64,000 nt of DNA from Flavobacteriaceae bacterium UBA1903 (GCA_002337605.1 DDGL01000014.1:728627-792626), one strand, 5' to 3'; shown: positions 1 through 9,644, counted from the first letter of the stretch. A program made the numbers and translations. Notes: generated by a model from the letters alone, not told the origin.

Positions 1-231
1 CGTATCCAGCCACTCAAAAATACCCACCGTTACAATGCCAAACACAGCATTAATTAGCATCACAAAAAGTAATAATATTAAATTTACTTTGGCATGTCTC
101 CATTTTTTATATTTCAAGACCACCAAACTGTAGTATCCCTCCAAAACCCAGAAGAATCCCAGGACAAAAAACACCCAAAGTGCTTTCATCCAGGTAGGCA
201 TGGTTTCAAAAAACAAGAGGAATTGTTCCAT
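1..231 (-). CDS. Sterol desaturase / fatty acid hydroxylase family protein (5' part only)
   Basis: The reading frame runs from an ATG at 231 off the left edge, giving the first 77 residues. They hold two hydrophobic segments (about residues 14-32 and 45-68) separated by a basic YKKWRHAK-type loop. This resembles the start of the flavobacterial sterol-desaturase family of membrane di-iron hydroxylases. The histidine clusters that would prove the family lie outside the window, so the call rests on the N-terminal pattern alone. It could be another small polytopic membrane protein. Confidence 0.55.
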   Translation of the reverse strand, partial: MEQFLLFFETMPTWMKALWVFFVLGFFWVLEGYYSLVVLKYKKWRHAKVNLILLLFVMLINAVFGIVTVGIFEWLDT

Positions 232-242
232 AACTCAATTTG

Positions 243-302
243 GTCCTCGGCTCCGCTCGTGCACCGAGATTAGACAACGATGTCCGAGTGAAGTCGAGGG
301 CA
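243..302. repeat. REP-like palindromic intergenic repeat
   Basis: The gap between the desaturase-like gene and the S41 peptidase holds two imperfect inverted arms, about 243-257 (CCTCGGCTCCGCTCG) and 282-299 (GTCCGAGTGAAGTCGAGG). They belong to the same GC-rich family seen near 18215, 21645, 32540 and 47518. It is more GC-rich than the flanking DNA. Confidence 0.6.
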
Positions 303-305
303 TGA

Positions 306-1931
306 TTAGTTCTTTAAAATTCTATTGTATTTTCCATTATTAGTCAAAACATCAATTCCAGCTAAAATTTCAGGATTGTTCACAACCTGATAGTCGTACA
401 AGCCTTCTTTGTAGAAATAGCGCTTTAAGATTTCATCTGAAAGTAATGACTTTATTTCGGCTTTTTTGGCAACTAGTTTTTTCTCTTTGGCAGCGTCTAT
501 CGATTGCATTAAATTCTGATAACTGCTTGAAATCTCTTTTGCAATATCTTCATCTTCGGCACTGCGAAGGGCTTCGGCAAATTCTTTTTCGGTTTCGGTT
601 TCATAGTCAAACCCTTCCTTTTTTAAGAAGTCCAGAAAATTTCTAAAATCTGAATCGTTAAATTCAAAACCCTTCCAGTCTGTCATGGGGTTATTATAGT
701 GGTATTCTGTGGCATAATCGAAAATAGCCTGATCTTTCAGTAAAGCAGTTGTAATTGGGCTAAAAACAGCTGTTTCTACTTCAATATCTGGTAAAATTCC
801 GCCACCGTCATATACTGTTCTTCCTCCTTTGGTGGTAAACTTGTTGTATTCTTTGGCATCAACACGAACGGGATCACCGTTTTCGTCCCGGTTCCAGTAG
901 TCCAGTGCCTGAATACACCGCCCACTAGGCGTGTAGTAGCGGGAAATGGTTACCTTTAATTGTGTACCATAGGTTAATTTTTTTGGACGCTGTACAAGCC
1001 CCTTCCCAAAGCTACGCGCCCCAACAATTACAGCACGGTCTAAATCCTGCAAACCTCCTGAAACAATCTCACTGGCTGAAGCACTACGTCCATTCACCAA
1101 AACCACTAACGGAATTTCAGTATCAACAGGTTCTTGCGTGGTTTTATAGACTTTATTATACTTTTCTATAGACGATTTTGTTGTGGTAATTACCTCACCT
1201 TTAGGAACAAAAAGATTGACAATACTAATTGCTTCGTTTAACAATCCACCAGGATTTCCACGAAGATCCAGGATAATTTTATCGGCCCCCTTTTCTTTTA
1301 ATTCCTGGAGCGCTGCTTTGGTTTCGATTGTAGTTTTACGGTTAAATTTTTGCAACACGATATACCCAATATTATCGTCTAGCAATTTATAATAGGGCAC
1401 TGCTTTTACATCTACTTTTCGACGGGTTAAGGTAGTGGTTTGAGTTTTTCCTTGTCGTTTAAAAGTAATATCTACAGTAGACCCAGAGGCTCCTTTTAAT
1501 AGCTCTCCTGCATCGTCTTCGAAATCGGCTAGGGTAGTGGCGCCCACTTTTATAATTTCGTCACCTGCTTTTAAACCCGCTTCATCTGCTGGATAGCCTT
1601 TAAAAGGCTCCATAATGATAATCTTTTCTTTCAGGGTTTTTACCGAAGCGCCAATGCCTGTGTATGTTCCCGAATTTTGAATTCGGGCATCTTCTACTTC
1701 TTGTTCGTTCCAGTAAACTGTGTAAGGGTCCAGGTCTTCCAGCATTCCTTTTATGGCTTTGTCCATTAAAGTTGCGGGGGTTACTTCATCCACGTAGTTC
1801 ATGTTCAGTTCTTTGTACATGGTGGTGAAGATTTCAATTTGCTTTGCTATCTCAAAAAAGTCGTTTTTAAAACTAACTGTTGTGAAGAATATAATACCGG
1901 CCAGTGCCGAGAGTAGGATTTTCTTTTTCAT
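306..1931 (-). CDS. S41 family C-terminal processing peptidase
   Basis: A 541-residue periplasmic serine protease of the Prc/CtpA type, which trims C-termini of envelope proteins. The N-terminus is a signal peptide or signal anchor (residues 1-20). A PDZ domain follows at about 85-165 (GIGASV, DEAGLKAGDEI). The S41 domain has the nucleophile in GRSASASEI near residue 287 and the general-base lysine in SFGKGLVQ near 310. About 130 residues of helical, charged C-terminal tail follow. The family is usually 500-550 residues in Bacteroidota, so it looks complete. The next gene upstream (DinB-like) lies 83 nt away on the same strand, so co-transcription with rnpA is possible. Which of several paralogues this is cannot be told. 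Confidence 0.93.
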   Translation of the reverse strand: MKKKILLSALAGIIFFTTVSFKNDFFEIAKQIEIFTTMYKELNMNYVDEVTPATLMDKAIKGMLEDLDPYTVYWNEQEVEDARIQNSGTYTGIGASVKTLKEKIIIMEPFKGYPADEAGLKAGDEIIKVGATTLADFEDDAGELLKGASGSTVDITFKRQGKTQTTTLTRRKVDVKAVPYYKLLDDNIGYIVLQKFNRKTTIETKAALQELKEKGADKIILDLRGNPGGLLNEAISIVNLFVPKGEVITTTKSSIEKYNKVYKTTQEPVDTEIPLVVLVNGRSASASEIVSGGLQDLDRAVIVGARSFGKGLVQRPKKLTYGTQLKVTISRYYTPSGRCIQALDYWNRDENGDPVRVDAKEYNKFTTKGGRTVYDGGGILPDIEVETAVFSPITTALLKDQAIFDYATEYHYNNPMTDWKGFEFNDSDFRNFLDFLKKEGFDYETETEKEFAEALRSAEDEDIAKEISSSYQNLMQSIDAAKEKKLVAKKAEIKSLLSDEILKRYFYKEGLYDYQVVNNPEILAGIDVLTNNGKYNRILKN

Positions 1932-2014
1932 AGAAATATGCTTTGTAGTACAACGGGAAATTCACCCGTTGACGTATGTTTTAAAGGTATTAAATTTCTT
2001 CGGAACCTAATGAG

Positions 2015-2488
2015 CTACGCAGTTTTCTCCCGAATCAATCTTTTTAGGATAGAAATCTGCCCCAAATGATAATGCGTATGTTCTATAACGCCGTGGATAT
2101 TTCGGTAGTAGGTTCCGTAAGCATCTTTCACAAAACCTTCTGAAAGTTTTTCTTCTGAAAGTTCTGAAACAAGGTTCAAAAATCGATCCGCTTCCTGCCA
2201 GGTCTGGGCTTTTAATTGTTCCCAATCTCTAGCCGAAGTCACGGGAGGATGGTCAAAGCTCAAGCTGTCTTTTGCCGTAAGGGGTTCACCCTCTAAAACA
2301 CCGATAACAGCAGTGCAATAATATTGAATGTGATACACCAAAGTTGCAATGGTATTTAAGTCTGAAACTTTGGTGATTGCCTCATCAAAAGAAACATCTT
2401 CCAGCGTTTTTTTAAAACTAACACCTGTGTAATTACCTCCGTTGATAAGGTTGTTGTACAGTTGTGCTATTTGTTTTGAGGTATTCAT
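2015..2488 (-). CDS. DinB superfamily protein (DUF1572-like)
   Basis: 157 residues forming a predicted four-helix bundle. The expected metal-binding histidines are visible at H53 (LVYHIQYY) and in the C-terminal cluster H137, H139 and H141 (EHTHYHLGQI). DinB/YfiT-type proteins are metal-dependent and in some cases act as thiol-dependent S-transferases. No substrate can be named here. Its start codon overlaps the rnpA stop by 4 nt, which indicates translational coupling. An overlapping short frame at 2007-2225 has no family character and was left out. Confidence 0.8.
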   Translation of the reverse strand: MNTSKQIAQLYNNLINGGNYTGVSFKKTLEDVSFDEAITKVSDLNTIATLVYHIQYYCTAVIGVLEGEPLTAKDSLSFDHPPVTSARDWEQLKAQTWQEADRFLNLVSELSEEKLSEGFVKDAYGTYYRNIHGVIEHTHYHLGQISILKRLIREKTA

Positions 2489-2841
2489 TTCAACATTTTT
2501 TTCAGCAGGTCTGCAACAGCGTTTTCCAGTTGCTCATAGCTGGGTTTCTTTTTCCCAAGATATATAAAAAGCAACGTATATTTTATTTCTGAAGGCATAA
2601 CCAGGCCTTCTTTTTGTAACCTGTAAGCTTCGCGGAGTTGCCTTTTAATTCGGTTTCGGTCTACAGCACTTTTAAAATTCTTCTTCGGGACCGCAAACGT
2701 AGCCTGGTGATTATCTACCCTTTCTAGAGGAAGGTATAGCAACTTTACAGGAAATTTGGTCGCACCATTACCTTCTTCAAAAAGCTGTGCGATGAGTTTT
2801 CTGGACTTGAGTTTTTCTTTTTTACTGAAGGGGTGTGGCAT
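2485..2841 (-). CDS. rnpA: Ribonuclease P protein component
   Basis: 118 residues. This is the small basic protein that works with the RNase P RNA in tRNA 5' maturation. The family signature RNRIKRQLREAYR sits at 62-74, preceded by the FAVPKKNFKSAVDRN strand/helix. The size is normal (110-130). It starts at the first ATG (MPHPFSKKEKLKSRK). It is not next to rpmH here, unlike the arrangement in many bacteria. It heads a short unit rnpA - DinB-like (4-nt overlap), possibly continuing into the S41 peptidase. Confidence 0.95.
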   Translation of the reverse strand: MPHPFSKKEKLKSRKLIAQLFEEGNGATKFPVKLLYLPLERVDNHQATFAVPKKNFKSAVDRNRIKRQLREAYRLQKEGLVMPSEIKYTLLFIYLGKKKPSYEQLENAVADLLKKMLK

Positions 2842-2850
2842 GGGGTAAAG

Positions 2851-2891
2851 ATATAAAAAAGACCTGTCAGGTTTCTAAAACCTGACAGGTC
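2851..2891 (-). terminator. Rho-independent terminator of the M1 peptidase gene
   Basis: A perfect 13-bp stem (GACCTGTCAGGTT at 2861-2873 pairing with 2879-2891) with a 5-nt loop. On the minus strand it is followed by a T-run (2855-2860). It lies 24 nt past the M1 peptidase stop codon and just ahead of rnpA. Confidence 0.9.
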
Positions 2892-2914
2892 TATGTCTTT
2901 TCATTCAGAAACAA

Positions 2915-4741
2915 TTACTCCACTCCGTAGGTATTGTTTTCCGGATTCACATCGGCCATCAAATTGCTGGCATCTATTGTCATGCTTTTTACATTTTTTC
3001 CTGCTGGAATTTCAAAACTATAGGTGGGATACGCCCACGCCCAGTCTTTTAAAACGGTCCACTTTACATCACTGTATGGATTTTTCTTTTCGGCACGTGC
3101 CATTTGTAGTGGGATGTAGAAGGTTTCTTCGGTTCCATCCTCGTACACAACACTTAAGTCAATGGGCATTCCCATAAAACCGATGCGTTGTAGCGTTACA
3201 GTAGTTCCGCCAGTTGCATTGGCTTCCACGCCTTGAATACCATAATCTATCGTTTTTGTGGTTTGCATAAAGTCCATTAAGTACCAATCCAGCTCAAACC
3301 CTGATACTTTTTCAGCTACGCGAATAAAATCGTTAGGGGTTGGATGCCTGAAAGCCCATTCTTTAAAATATTCTTTTAAAGTTTTCTCAAGGTTTTCCTT
3401 GCCAATAATATACCCTAATTGTGCTAAAAACACAGCACCTTTGCTGTAGGCTGTAATAGAGTACGAACGGTTAAGGTTGTACCTGTCTGCGTGCGTAGTA
3501 GCAGGTTCTTCTGCGCCACTTTTGGCTAAAAACAAATAACCACGATACGAGCCTGATACTGGATTAGGACTTTTACCATCTGTAATCTCATCTTCTGCCA
3601 ATGCCGAAATATAACTCGTAAAGCCTTCGTCCATCCATTCGTGCTTGCCTTCGTTAGTTGCCAGTAAAAACTGAAACCAGGTATGTGCCAACTCGTGCGC
3701 GGTCACACCAAATAAACTTCCAAACTTACGCTCTCCGGTAATTAATGTACTCATGGCATATTCCATGCCGCCGTCACCTCCTTGTATTACAGAGTATTGT
3801 TTGTAAGGATATTCGCCAATATGCTCGTTAAAATACTGCAACAATTCTGCAGTCATAGGTTGTAACTTTTTCCAGTTCTCCTTGATAGCAGGGTTGTTTT
3901 TATAGTAAAAATTTAAGGTAACTCCGTTAGGTCCGTCAAACTGATCGTGTACATACTCTTTGTCTGCAGCCCACGTAAAGTCGTGCACCTTTGGAGCTAG
4001 AAATTGCCACGTTTTCTTTCCGTTTTTTCCATTTTTTACTTTTGGATAGTCCCCTCCTTTTACATTGGAAGCACTGTATCCTGTTCCACCAACCACGTAA
4101 TCTCCGTCTATATGAATGGTTACATCGAAGTCTCCCCAAGGGCTGTGAAACTCACGAGCAATGTATGGGTCTGCATGCCACCCCTGGAAATCGTATTCGG
4201 CCATTTTTGGATACCATTGTGACATAGAATAGGCAACACCTTCTTTGTTATTTCTTCCGCTACGGCGAACCTGGACAGGAACCTGAGCGTCCCACTCCAT
4301 TTTAAAGGTAGTACTTTGTCCTGGCTGGATAGGTTTGTTTAACTGAACTTCCAGTACAGTTCCTACCACTTCATAGGTTAGTTTTTGACCATCCTGAGTA
4401 AGCATGGTTGGTTTAATATAGCCAATTTCTGAAGGAGAAAGCTTCGAGATCCTATCTTCTACACGTCCATCCGGGTCTGCTATGTTTCTGGAACGCACGT
4501 CCATTTCGCTACCCGGCTGGAAGGCGTTGAAATACAAATGATAAAACACACGATTCAACACATCGGGAGAATTATTTGTGTAAACAAGGGTTTGTTTTCC
4601 TTTGTATTGAAAGTTTTCGGCATCTACATCAATATCCATCTTGTAATCAACCTTTTGCTGCCAATAACTTGTGTTGTTTTGAGCGGTTACTGAAACAACC
4701 AGCAACAATGCCCAGAAGCTATTAAATATTATTTTTCTCAT
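2915..4741 (-). CDS. M1 family metallopeptidase
   Basis: 608 residues with an N-terminal signal peptide (hydrophobic 4-20, ending VTAQ), so exported to periplasm or surface. The zinc site is HELAHTWF near residues 346-353, with the third ligand in EWMDEGFTSY near 370. The upstream GGMEYA element (around 325) matches the M1 GxMEN-like aminopeptidase signature, so the predicted activity is N-terminal amino-acid release. It stands alone between a terminator and the S8 peptidase gene (79 nt upstream, same strand). Length and domain order fit secreted Bacteroidota M1 enzymes that lack the large C-terminal ERAP domain. Confidence 0.92.
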   Translation of the reverse strand: MRKIIFNSFWALLLVVSVTAQNNTSYWQQKVDYKMDIDVDAENFQYKGKQTLVYTNNSPDVLNRVFYHLYFNAFQPGSEMDVRSRNIADPDGRVEDRISKLSPSEIGYIKPTMLTQDGQKLTYEVVGTVLEVQLNKPIQPGQSTTFKMEWDAQVPVQVRRSGRNNKEGVAYSMSQWYPKMAEYDFQGWHADPYIAREFHSPWGDFDVTIHIDGDYVVGGTGYSASNVKGGDYPKVKNGKNGKKTWQFLAPKVHDFTWAADKEYVHDQFDGPNGVTLNFYYKNNPAIKENWKKLQPMTAELLQYFNEHIGEYPYKQYSVIQGGDGGMEYAMSTLITGERKFGSLFGVTAHELAHTWFQFLLATNEGKHEWMDEGFTSYISALAEDEITDGKSPNPVSGSYRGYLFLAKSGAEEPATTHADRYNLNRSYSITAYSKGAVFLAQLGYIIGKENLEKTLKEYFKEWAFRHPTPNDFIRVAEKVSGFELDWYLMDFMQTTKTIDYGIQGVEANATGGTTVTLQRIGFMGMPIDLSVVYEDGTEETFYIPLQMARAEKKNPYSDVKWTVLKDWAWAYPTYSFEIPAGKNVKSMTIDASNLMADVNPENNTYGVE

Positions 4742-4819
4742 AATTTGAAAGTTTTACCACAAACAAGAGTTGATGAAACAAAACAAAATTCGTGGGTAAT
4801 TATATTTCTGCCCGAAATG

Positions 4820-6493
4820 TTATTTAGACATTTTATCTGCCATAATTAAGGCGTTGTACAAGTTCACCATTTTCCCGGATTTTGAAACATTCTGGAAATT
4901 ATCGGTATTAGACGCATCGCCTCCTAGCACAACGTTGGCCGTTGAAGGGATACCACTATCCATAATTACCTTTTTTACCTGGGTGGCGGTAAGATTAGGA
5001 TACATAGAACGGATTACCGCAGCAACTCCTGCTACTGCCGGAGCAGCCATAGAGGTTCCTTGTAAGTACTCATACTCGTTTTGTTGAATGGTAGACCAGA
5101 TCTTAACTCCTGGTGCAAATACATCCACATTTGATTTTCCGTAGTTTGAGAAGGTTGCAACCAACCCTTCACCATAATCGTAATTCAAAGCACCAACCGT
5201 TAAAACGTTGTTGGCAAATTCGATCCCTGTTTTGGTTTGGTCGTTGGGATATACAATGGTTTCGTCAAGATTTAAACCTTCGTTTCCGGCTGCGTTTACA
5301 ATTAAAACATCTCTACTTTCAGCATACTTAATTGCCTCTATTACCCACTCTGGGTGTGTAGAATAGTATTTTCCGAAGCTGGTGTTCAACACTTTTGCTC
5401 CGTTGTCTGTTGCATATCTTATAGCGTTAGCAATGTCTTTATCGTACTCATCGCCATCTGGAACAGCACGTAGTACCATAATTTTTACATTGTTAGCAAC
5501 ACCATTTACTCCAATATCGTTGTTGCGTTCTCCTGCAATAATCCCTGCAACGTGCGTACCGTGTCTGGCATCTTCCTCTTTAGGGTCCGGACCATCTACG
5601 TCATTATTTCCGTAGAACTTATTTACATTGCTGTCTGGGTCGTCGCCTAGATTTTCTTTTCTGAAATTTTTATTCAGGTTAAAGTGTGTGTCTAGTCTTC
5701 CGCCAAAATACTCAATACCTTCTCCTAATTGCTTAATAACTTCAGGAACGCTATCGCCAAAGTTCAGCATTTGAGTTAGCATACCAATTTGCTGTTGTTC
5801 AGCAGGAGTAGGGCTGCTTATACCGGCAAGGTCTTCTTTGGTATAGTCTTCTTTTCCAAATTTTGTTGTCATTGCAGCGTGCGCAGGTTTTACCTGCTCC
5901 AGAATTGCTGTATACTGTGTAGTTTGCGCTGTTGCCTGTTGCTTTTCCTTCTCGTACTCGGCCATTGCTTTTTTGTAGAGATCATATTCGGCACGGTCTG
6001 CAGCACTTATGGAAGCTTCGGTTTTACCTTCGTACTTAGGCTTTAATTTTTTTAGGATACGTACATATTCCATATTTTCGGCTACTATATCTCCAAGGAA
6101 ATTCCAACCGTGCACATCGTCTACATAGCCATTGTTGTCATCGTCTTTTCCGTTGTTAGGAATTTCATCTTCATTGGTCCAGATAACATTTTTCAGGTCT
6201 TCGTGTTCAATATCAATACCACTATCAATCACACCTACGATTACGGTGTTTCCATTTTGTTTTTTAATAATTTCAGCATACGCCTTATCTACACTCATAC
6301 CAGGAATGGTATCGGTCACCAAATCTGCTGCCGCCCAGTTTTTATACTGCACATCATTTAAGGGCGCCGTTTTTAAAGGGATGCTATCTATGTTTTCAAT
6401 AGGTGTAGCTACAATAGGGGCAACTCCGCCACCACAACTTACCAAAAGAGCCGCTCCAGAGAGGGCAAAAAGAGAAGATTTTAAAATATTCAT
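4820..6493 (-). CDS. S8 family (subtilisin-like) serine peptidase lipoprotein
   Basis: 557 residues from the ATG at 6493. An upstream in-frame ATG would run into the neighbouring MBL gene and place 19 residues ahead of a perfect lipoprotein signal. That signal ends LVSCGGG, so the protein is lipidated. The catalytic triad is Asp in VIDSGIDIEHEDL (about 89), His in HGTHVAGI (about 311) and Ser in GTSMAAPAV (about 478). The long Asp-His interval is due to a charged, Glu/Lys/Gln-rich insertion of roughly 150 residues. The start lies 10 nt past the MBL gene stop on the same strand, so the two probably share a transcript. Confidence 0.92.
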   Translation of the reverse strand: MNILKSSLFALSGAALLVSCGGGVAPIVATPIENIDSIPLKTAPLNDVQYKNWAAADLVTDTIPGMSVDKAYAEIIKKQNGNTVIVGVIDSGIDIEHEDLKNVIWTNEDEIPNNGKDDDNNGYVDDVHGWNFLGDIVAENMEYVRILKKLKPKYEGKTEASISAADRAEYDLYKKAMAEYEKEKQQATAQTTQYTAILEQVKPAHAAMTTKFGKEDYTKEDLAGISSPTPAEQQQIGMLTQMLNFGDSVPEVIKQLGEGIEYFGGRLDTHFNLNKNFRKENLGDDPDSNVNKFYGNNDVDGPDPKEEDARHGTHVAGIIAGERNNDIGVNGVANNVKIMVLRAVPDGDEYDKDIANAIRYATDNGAKVLNTSFGKYYSTHPEWVIEAIKYAESRDVLIVNAAGNEGLNLDETIVYPNDQTKTGIEFANNVLTVGALNYDYGEGLVATFSNYGKSNVDVFAPGVKIWSTIQQNEYEYLQGTSMAAPAVAGVAAVIRSMYPNLTATQVKKVIMDSGIPSTANVVLGGDASNTDNFQNVSKSGKMVNLYNALIMADKMSK

Positions 6494-6503
6494 TCGTTCA
6501 AGT

Positions 6504-7364
6504 TTAATTAAAAAGTTCATTAAAAGTATAGGTCTGATCCAGGCGAACACCTTTCTCAGTATGTTTTACGGTAATTATCTCATTATGAGCATCGTGCTCC
6601 AACCAAAGATAATAGTTATTGGATGCCGCAGCGTTCAAGAATTTTTCTTTTTCAGGCAATGTTAAAAGTGGCCTGGTGTCGTACCCCATCACAAACGGAA
6701 GCGGTAAATGTCCTGCCGTTGGCAACAAATCTGCCATAAAGACGATGGTTTTTTCTTGGTACTGTATATGCGGAATCATTTGTTTATCGGTATGTCCATC
6801 TGCAAAGAAGATGCCGAAGTCCAGTGCTGAAGTTTCAATAAAATCTGAAGTTGGGTTCTCTACAAAATGCAACTGTCCACTTTCCTGCATTGGCAGAATG
6901 TTCTCTTTTAAAAACGAAGCTTTCTCACGACGATTAGGTTGTGTGGCCCACTCCCAGTGGTCTTTATTACTCCAGAATTTCGCATTTTTAAAAGCCGGTT
7001 CGTAGCCGGTTCGATCTTTATTCCATTGTACGCTACCTCCACAGTGATCGAAATGGAGGTGGGTCATAAAGACGTCGGTAATGTCGTCTCTGTGGAAGCC
7101 GTACTTTTTGAGTGAAGCATCTAAATTGTGATCTCCCCAACGGTAGTAATAGCCAAAAAACTTATCAGATTGCTTGTTGCCCATCCCGGTGTCGATAAGG
7201 GTTAGTCTGTCTCCGTCTTCGAGGAGCATACAACGTGCTGCAATGTCTATCATGTTATTGGCATCTGCCGGGTTGGTTCGGGTCCATAAAGATTTGGGTA
7301 CTACACCAAACATGGCGCCCCCGTCCAACTTAAAGTTTCCAGCTTCTATAGGATAGATTTTCAT
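6504..7364 (-). CDS. MBL-fold metallo-hydrolase
   Basis: 286 residues. The binuclear zinc motif THLHFDHCGG lies near residues 100-110, with a further ligand histidine in ADGHTDKQMIPHI and another Asp in FMADLLPTAGH. The layout is like AHL-lactonase/AttM-type hydrolases, but the substrate cannot be inferred. There is no signal peptide, so it is cytoplasmic. It sits directly upstream of the S8 peptidase gene (10 nt). A link between the two functions is not evident. Confidence 0.85.
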   Translation of the reverse strand: MKIYPIEAGNFKLDGGAMFGVVPKSLWTRTNPADANNMIDIAARCMLLEDGDRLTLIDTGMGNKQSDKFFGYYYRWGDHNLDASLKKYGFHRDDITDVFMTHLHFDHCGGSVQWNKDRTGYEPAFKNAKFWSNKDHWEWATQPNRREKASFLKENILPMQESGQLHFVENPTSDFIETSALDFGIFFADGHTDKQMIPHIQYQEKTIVFMADLLPTAGHLPLPFVMGYDTRPLLTLPEKEKFLNAAASNNYYLWLEHDAHNEIITVKHTEKGVRLDQTYTFNELFN

Positions 7365-7418
7365 AGGTCACGCAAAATACAAAAAGGCAGGCGATTGGGT
7401 GTGGTTGTTAAGGGTTTT

Positions 7419-9644
7419 TTAAGAATGGTAAGCTTCCACCTGCCTGGTAGCTGCGACAACACTTCTGAGACGTTTCCCAAAATCGTACAGCGCTTTAATC
7501 TCCTTTACACCAGCAATACGCTCTTTACTAAAAATAAGCAATGAGTCCCCGTTAGACTCTACATGATAATAGGGGTTGCTCTCAAAAAAGTGTACCAGGT
7601 CGTCATCAAAGAACTCCTGAATAACGGCAGTGTTCTCGCCTAACAAATAAAAACGCTTATTAAAATCGCGGTGATTTTCAATAGGAATGTCTTTATACCC
7701 TGCAAAAAGGTATACTTTTTCTAAAAACCCTTCACGATCCAATGTAAACTCTGGAATCTCGTGATTTAAATTTATGTGAAGCATGGTGGTACGCACATTT
7801 TCCTTGGCTATAAATGCTCCTTCGGAATAGTTGATGTCGAATACCTTAAAAGTTTTTTCTGCATTAAACAACCTATTGTAAATACTCTCTACTTTCTTGG
7901 AAGTAAAGAAATGAAACTTATCTAAAAAGTGAAGGTCTTCAGCTTCTTTAGCTTCGTAATGCATTCCATAATCATCGGCAATTTCCTGTAGGGTGGTCTG
8001 TCTTTTGGTCAGGTTTTTTTGAAGTAGCCCTAAATCAGGGATGAGTCTACGGAGTGCAAAAGGGTGTTTGCTTTCGGCACCGTGAAGGTCGAGTCCAATT
8101 ACTTCAAAATGGCCACCGCTTTTCAGAAAGACATCTTGATAGCCGCTTAAGTTGTCCATTACCGTGTGGTCTACAAATTCGCACATAGAGAAGTCTACGA
8201 CTACGTCTTCACTTTGGGGAATGGCATCTAGTTTTTGCTTCAGCTTGTAATAGTTTAAGAAGCTACAAAAGTGTTTTACACTCACATAATAATCGTTTTT
8301 GGTTCCAATTTCTTTAAACATTAAAACATTCGGCTTCAAAATATTCCGAAGAAATAATGAAACACTTTTATTCATCAAAGCGTGAATGATAAAAGTAACG
8401 AATACCCCTGCTAAAATCCCTGTTATTAAATCTACGAACAGGGTAACCATAAGCGTTGTAAAGAAAATAAGCAGTTGCTCTTTTCCTACTGAAAATATCC
8501 TTCGGACTAATTTTGGGGATGCCAGTTTATACCCCGTATATACCAGAATTGCCATAAGTGCCGGCATTGGAATTCGCGTTAATTGGGTTGAAAATAAAGC
8601 GATAAAAATGATTAAAAAGATAGCGTGTGAAAAGTTTGCAGACTGGTTGGAACCAGCGTTATTTACATTTACAGAGCTTCGGGCAATTACGGTCACTACA
8701 TTTATACCTCCTAAAAAACCACTGCCAATAGTGGCCAGACCAAGTGCTTTTAAGTCCCGGTTTGCATTGCTTCGTCTTTTTTGAGGGTCTAACTTATCTA
8801 CTGCTTTTATACTTAATAAAGATTCAATACTGGCAATAAGCGTTATGGAAAAAACACTGATCCAAAACGGAAAACTTCCGACAGGCCCAAAATTTAAAGA
8901 GGGTAATTGCGATATAATTTCTCCAGCAGGGGGGATGCCTGACAGCATGTAGTTTTCTGAAATAGGGTTCGGACTTTGAACAATGAGTTCGAAATAATAA
9001 CTGAAAGCAATAGAAAGTAAAACAATCCACATGGGAGCTGGGATAAGTTGAAGGTACTTATTTCTAATACGCGGATAGAACACCATAATTGCCAACGCTA
9101 AAACACCAGCTAAAGCAGCGTAAACGAGTCCGGTATTTTCATATTGAAACACGCCAAAAATAGTTTCGGGGATAGCCAGTAAATAATCCAGGCTGCGTTC
9201 CAGAGAGAGTTTGTTGGCTAACATAATATGGAACTGCTTTCCTAAAATTATGAGTCCAATGGCTGCTAACATTCCTTGTATGGCAGACGATGGGAAAAAG
9301 TCGGCTAATTTTCCCATTCTCAGAAATCCTAAAAGTAAGATCAAGATACCCGAACAAACGATGGCCGCATAGGTCGCTTCTAACCCTAGAGTGGTTACAG
9401 CGACTAATAAAACACCCACCATTCCATTGCCCGGACCTGTAATGGTTACGTGGCTTCCCCCCAGAAATGAAACTAGCAGGCCGCCAACCACAGCTGTAAT
9501 AATTCCGGCAATGGGCGGAATTTCGCTCGCCATGGCCAACCCCAAACCTAACGGAAGGGCAATTAAACTTACCACAAACCCCGAAAAAATATTTTTAGGT
9601 AGGGAAGCAAAAAATTCTTTTATGGTGCTCTTTTTAGGGCTCAT
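7419..9644 (-). CDS. SulP family inorganic anion transporter with extended C-terminus
   Basis: 741 residues. The N-terminal 430 residues hold about 10-12 membrane segments of the SulP/SLC26 type (start PKNIFSGFVVSLIALPLGLGLA; GPGNGMVGVLL; IASIESLLSIKAVDKL). They are followed by a STAS-like domain at roughly 445-530 (VVVDFSMCEFVDHTVMDNL). Such proteins carry sulfate, bicarbonate or other anions; the substrate here is unknown. Around 200 extra residues follow the STAS domain (see findings). The gene overlaps the UspA gene by 4 nt (9641-9644) and is translated after it, so the two form one operon. Confidence 0.9.
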   Translation of the reverse strand: MSPKKSTIKEFFASLPKNIFSGFVVSLIALPLGLGLAMASEIPPIAGIITAVVGGLLVSFLGGSHVTITGPGNGMVGVLLVAVTTLGLEATYAAIVCSGILILLLGFLRMGKLADFFPSSAIQGMLAAIGLIILGKQFHIMLANKLSLERSLDYLLAIPETIFGVFQYENTGLVYAALAGVLALAIMVFYPRIRNKYLQLIPAPMWIVLLSIAFSYYFELIVQSPNPISENYMLSGIPPAGEIISQLPSLNFGPVGSFPFWISVFSITLIASIESLLSIKAVDKLDPQKRRSNANRDLKALGLATIGSGFLGGINVVTVIARSSVNVNNAGSNQSANFSHAIFLIIFIALFSTQLTRIPMPALMAILVYTGYKLASPKLVRRIFSVGKEQLLIFFTTLMVTLFVDLITGILAGVFVTFIIHALMNKSVSLFLRNILKPNVLMFKEIGTKNDYYVSVKHFCSFLNYYKLKQKLDAIPQSEDVVVDFSMCEFVDHTVMDNLSGYQDVFLKSGGHFEVIGLDLHGAESKHPFALRRLIPDLGLLQKNLTKRQTTLQEIADDYGMHYEAKEAEDLHFLDKFHFFTSKKVESIYNRLFNAEKTFKVFDINYSEGAFIAKENVRTTMLHINLNHEIPEFTLDREGFLEKVYLFAGYKDIPIENHRDFNKRFYLLGENTAVIQEFFDDDLVHFFESNPYYHVESNGDSLLIFSKERIAGVKEIKALYDFGKRLRSVVAATRQVEAYHS

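Noticed and set aside
2007..2225. 72-codon minus-strand ORF overlapping the DinB-like gene
   Set aside because: It lies in another frame of the DinB-like coding region, whose histidine pattern and family fit are far better.
5789..6046. Cys/Phe-rich plus-strand ORF, looks like a membrane peptide
   Set aside because: It is the complement of the charged Lys/Glu/Gln-rich insertion of the S8 peptidase, which yields hydrophobic antisense residues automatically.
6132..6665. 177-codon plus-strand ORF inside the S8 and MBL genes
   Set aside because: Anti-sense shadow of two well-supported genes; no family character.
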